Part shown: piece after piece, positions 63,819 through 64,000 of the stretch
How positions within the stretch are numbered: the stretch's first letter is position 1
How the letters are laid out: the number at the start of each line of letters is the position of its first letter
Assembly (NCBI GenBank): GCA_902168185.1
Contig: CABHOV010000039.1
Span: 1-64,000 of the forward strand
DNA: 64,000 nt
Source of the DNA: an uncultured Bacteroides sp.
GTDB lineage: Bacteria; Bacteroidota; Bacteroidia; Cytophagales; Cyclobacteriaceae
Direction of reading: 5' to 3'
The notes under the pieces: model-generated
The model's database searches: none
Told to the model about the DNA's origin: nothing
What the model saw: the letters and a program-made list of their open reading frames with translations, nothing else
Translations under genes and position numbers: made by a program

Positions 63819-64000
63819 ATGATCATTTTACGCTCACAATCTATACTCACGTTATTGTCAATCGTGCTGTGTTTAAACCTGTATGCACAGACACCTGTTA
63901 ACACGCAACGCCAGTATCTGTCTGGTACAGATAAGGACCATACTATACCTTGGGATTTTTTCTGTACCAAAGGACGCAACTCCGGTAAGTGGACAACCAT
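63819..64000 (+). CDS. GH2 family glycoside hydrolase, N-terminal part (continues past window)
   Basis: The frame opens with ATG at 63819, three bases after the hydrolase stop, and stays open to the window end (about 60 residues). It has a signal peptide (NLYAQT) and then QRQYLSGTDKDHTIPWDFFC followed by TKGRNSGKWTTI, the typical start of the GH2 sugar-binding domain in beta-galactosidase or beta-mannosidase/glucuronidase-type enzymes of Bacteroidota. The catalytic domain is outside the window, so the activity cannot be given. Confidence 0.72.
   Translation, partial: MIILRSQSILTLLSIVLCLNLYAQTPVNTQRQYLSGTDKDHTIPWDFFCTKGRNSGKWTT

Noticed and set aside
1-64000. CRISPR arrays, tRNA or rRNA genes, insertion sequences and phage genes
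   Set aside because: No regularly spaced repeats, cloverleaf sequences, rRNA segments, transposase or phage motifs were noticed when reading the window.

Overview
The window looks like a chromosomal piece from a member of Bacteroidota, probably Cytophagales-like. The signs are several SusC/SusD pairs, lipoproteins with Bacteroidota lipoboxes, C-terminal type IX secretion tails, a hybrid two-component sensor, weak Shine-Dalgarno sequences and promoters resembling TTTG-N18..21-TAnnTTTG. Genus cannot be assigned from sequence alone. No rRNA, tRNA, CRISPR array, transposase or phage gene was seen.

Positions 1-39400 are mostly a large pectin and galacturonate utilisation region. Its first block (1-8935) holds the end of a SusC, a SusD, a two-domain acetylesterase-GH28 enzyme, a GH105 and a DUF4861 protein, which fits rhamnogalacturonan breakdown. 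The second block (9223-27749) holds SusC, SusD, a beta-helix surface protein, two PL1 pectate lyases, a PL9 lyase, a GH43, two CE8 pectin methylesterases, a KdgF-like cupin and a large esterase. An iron-uptake pair (27820-31573, minus strand) interrupts the region. After it comes uronate catabolism: altronate dehydratase, a KDPG-aldolase-like protein lacking the catalytic lysine, an oxidoreductase, an SDR dehydrogenase, KDG kinase, a normal KDPG aldolase and a hexuronate transporter, followed by a hybrid two-component regulator at 39464. The same palindrome, TGCGCAATCGATTGCGCA, occurs perfectly at 19005 and 33351 and approximately at 9110 and 9021. It probably marks one LacI-type regulon joining polymer attack to monomer catabolism.

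Positions 43571-51100 carry the most unusual part: a single-protein polyketide synthase (KS-AT-degenerate DH-ACP-TE, no ketoreductase), followed by a lipocalin-like protein, a convergent STAS-like protein and a phosphopantetheinyl transferase that could activate the ACP. An unrelated-looking GNAT acetyltransferase closes the block. About 1.2 kb without long genes follows and contains a likely 32-residue single-helix membrane protein behind its own promoter.

Positions 52324-64000 form a third glycan locus: SusC, SusD, an IPT/TIG surface glycan-binding protein, a clan GH-A hydrolase with a type IX secretion tail, a small lipoprotein of unknown function, a GH9 lipoprotein, an alpha/beta hydrolase and the start of a GH2 enzyme. 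The GH9 and SGBP-B-like protein suggest a beta-glucan or hemicellulose target rather than pectin.
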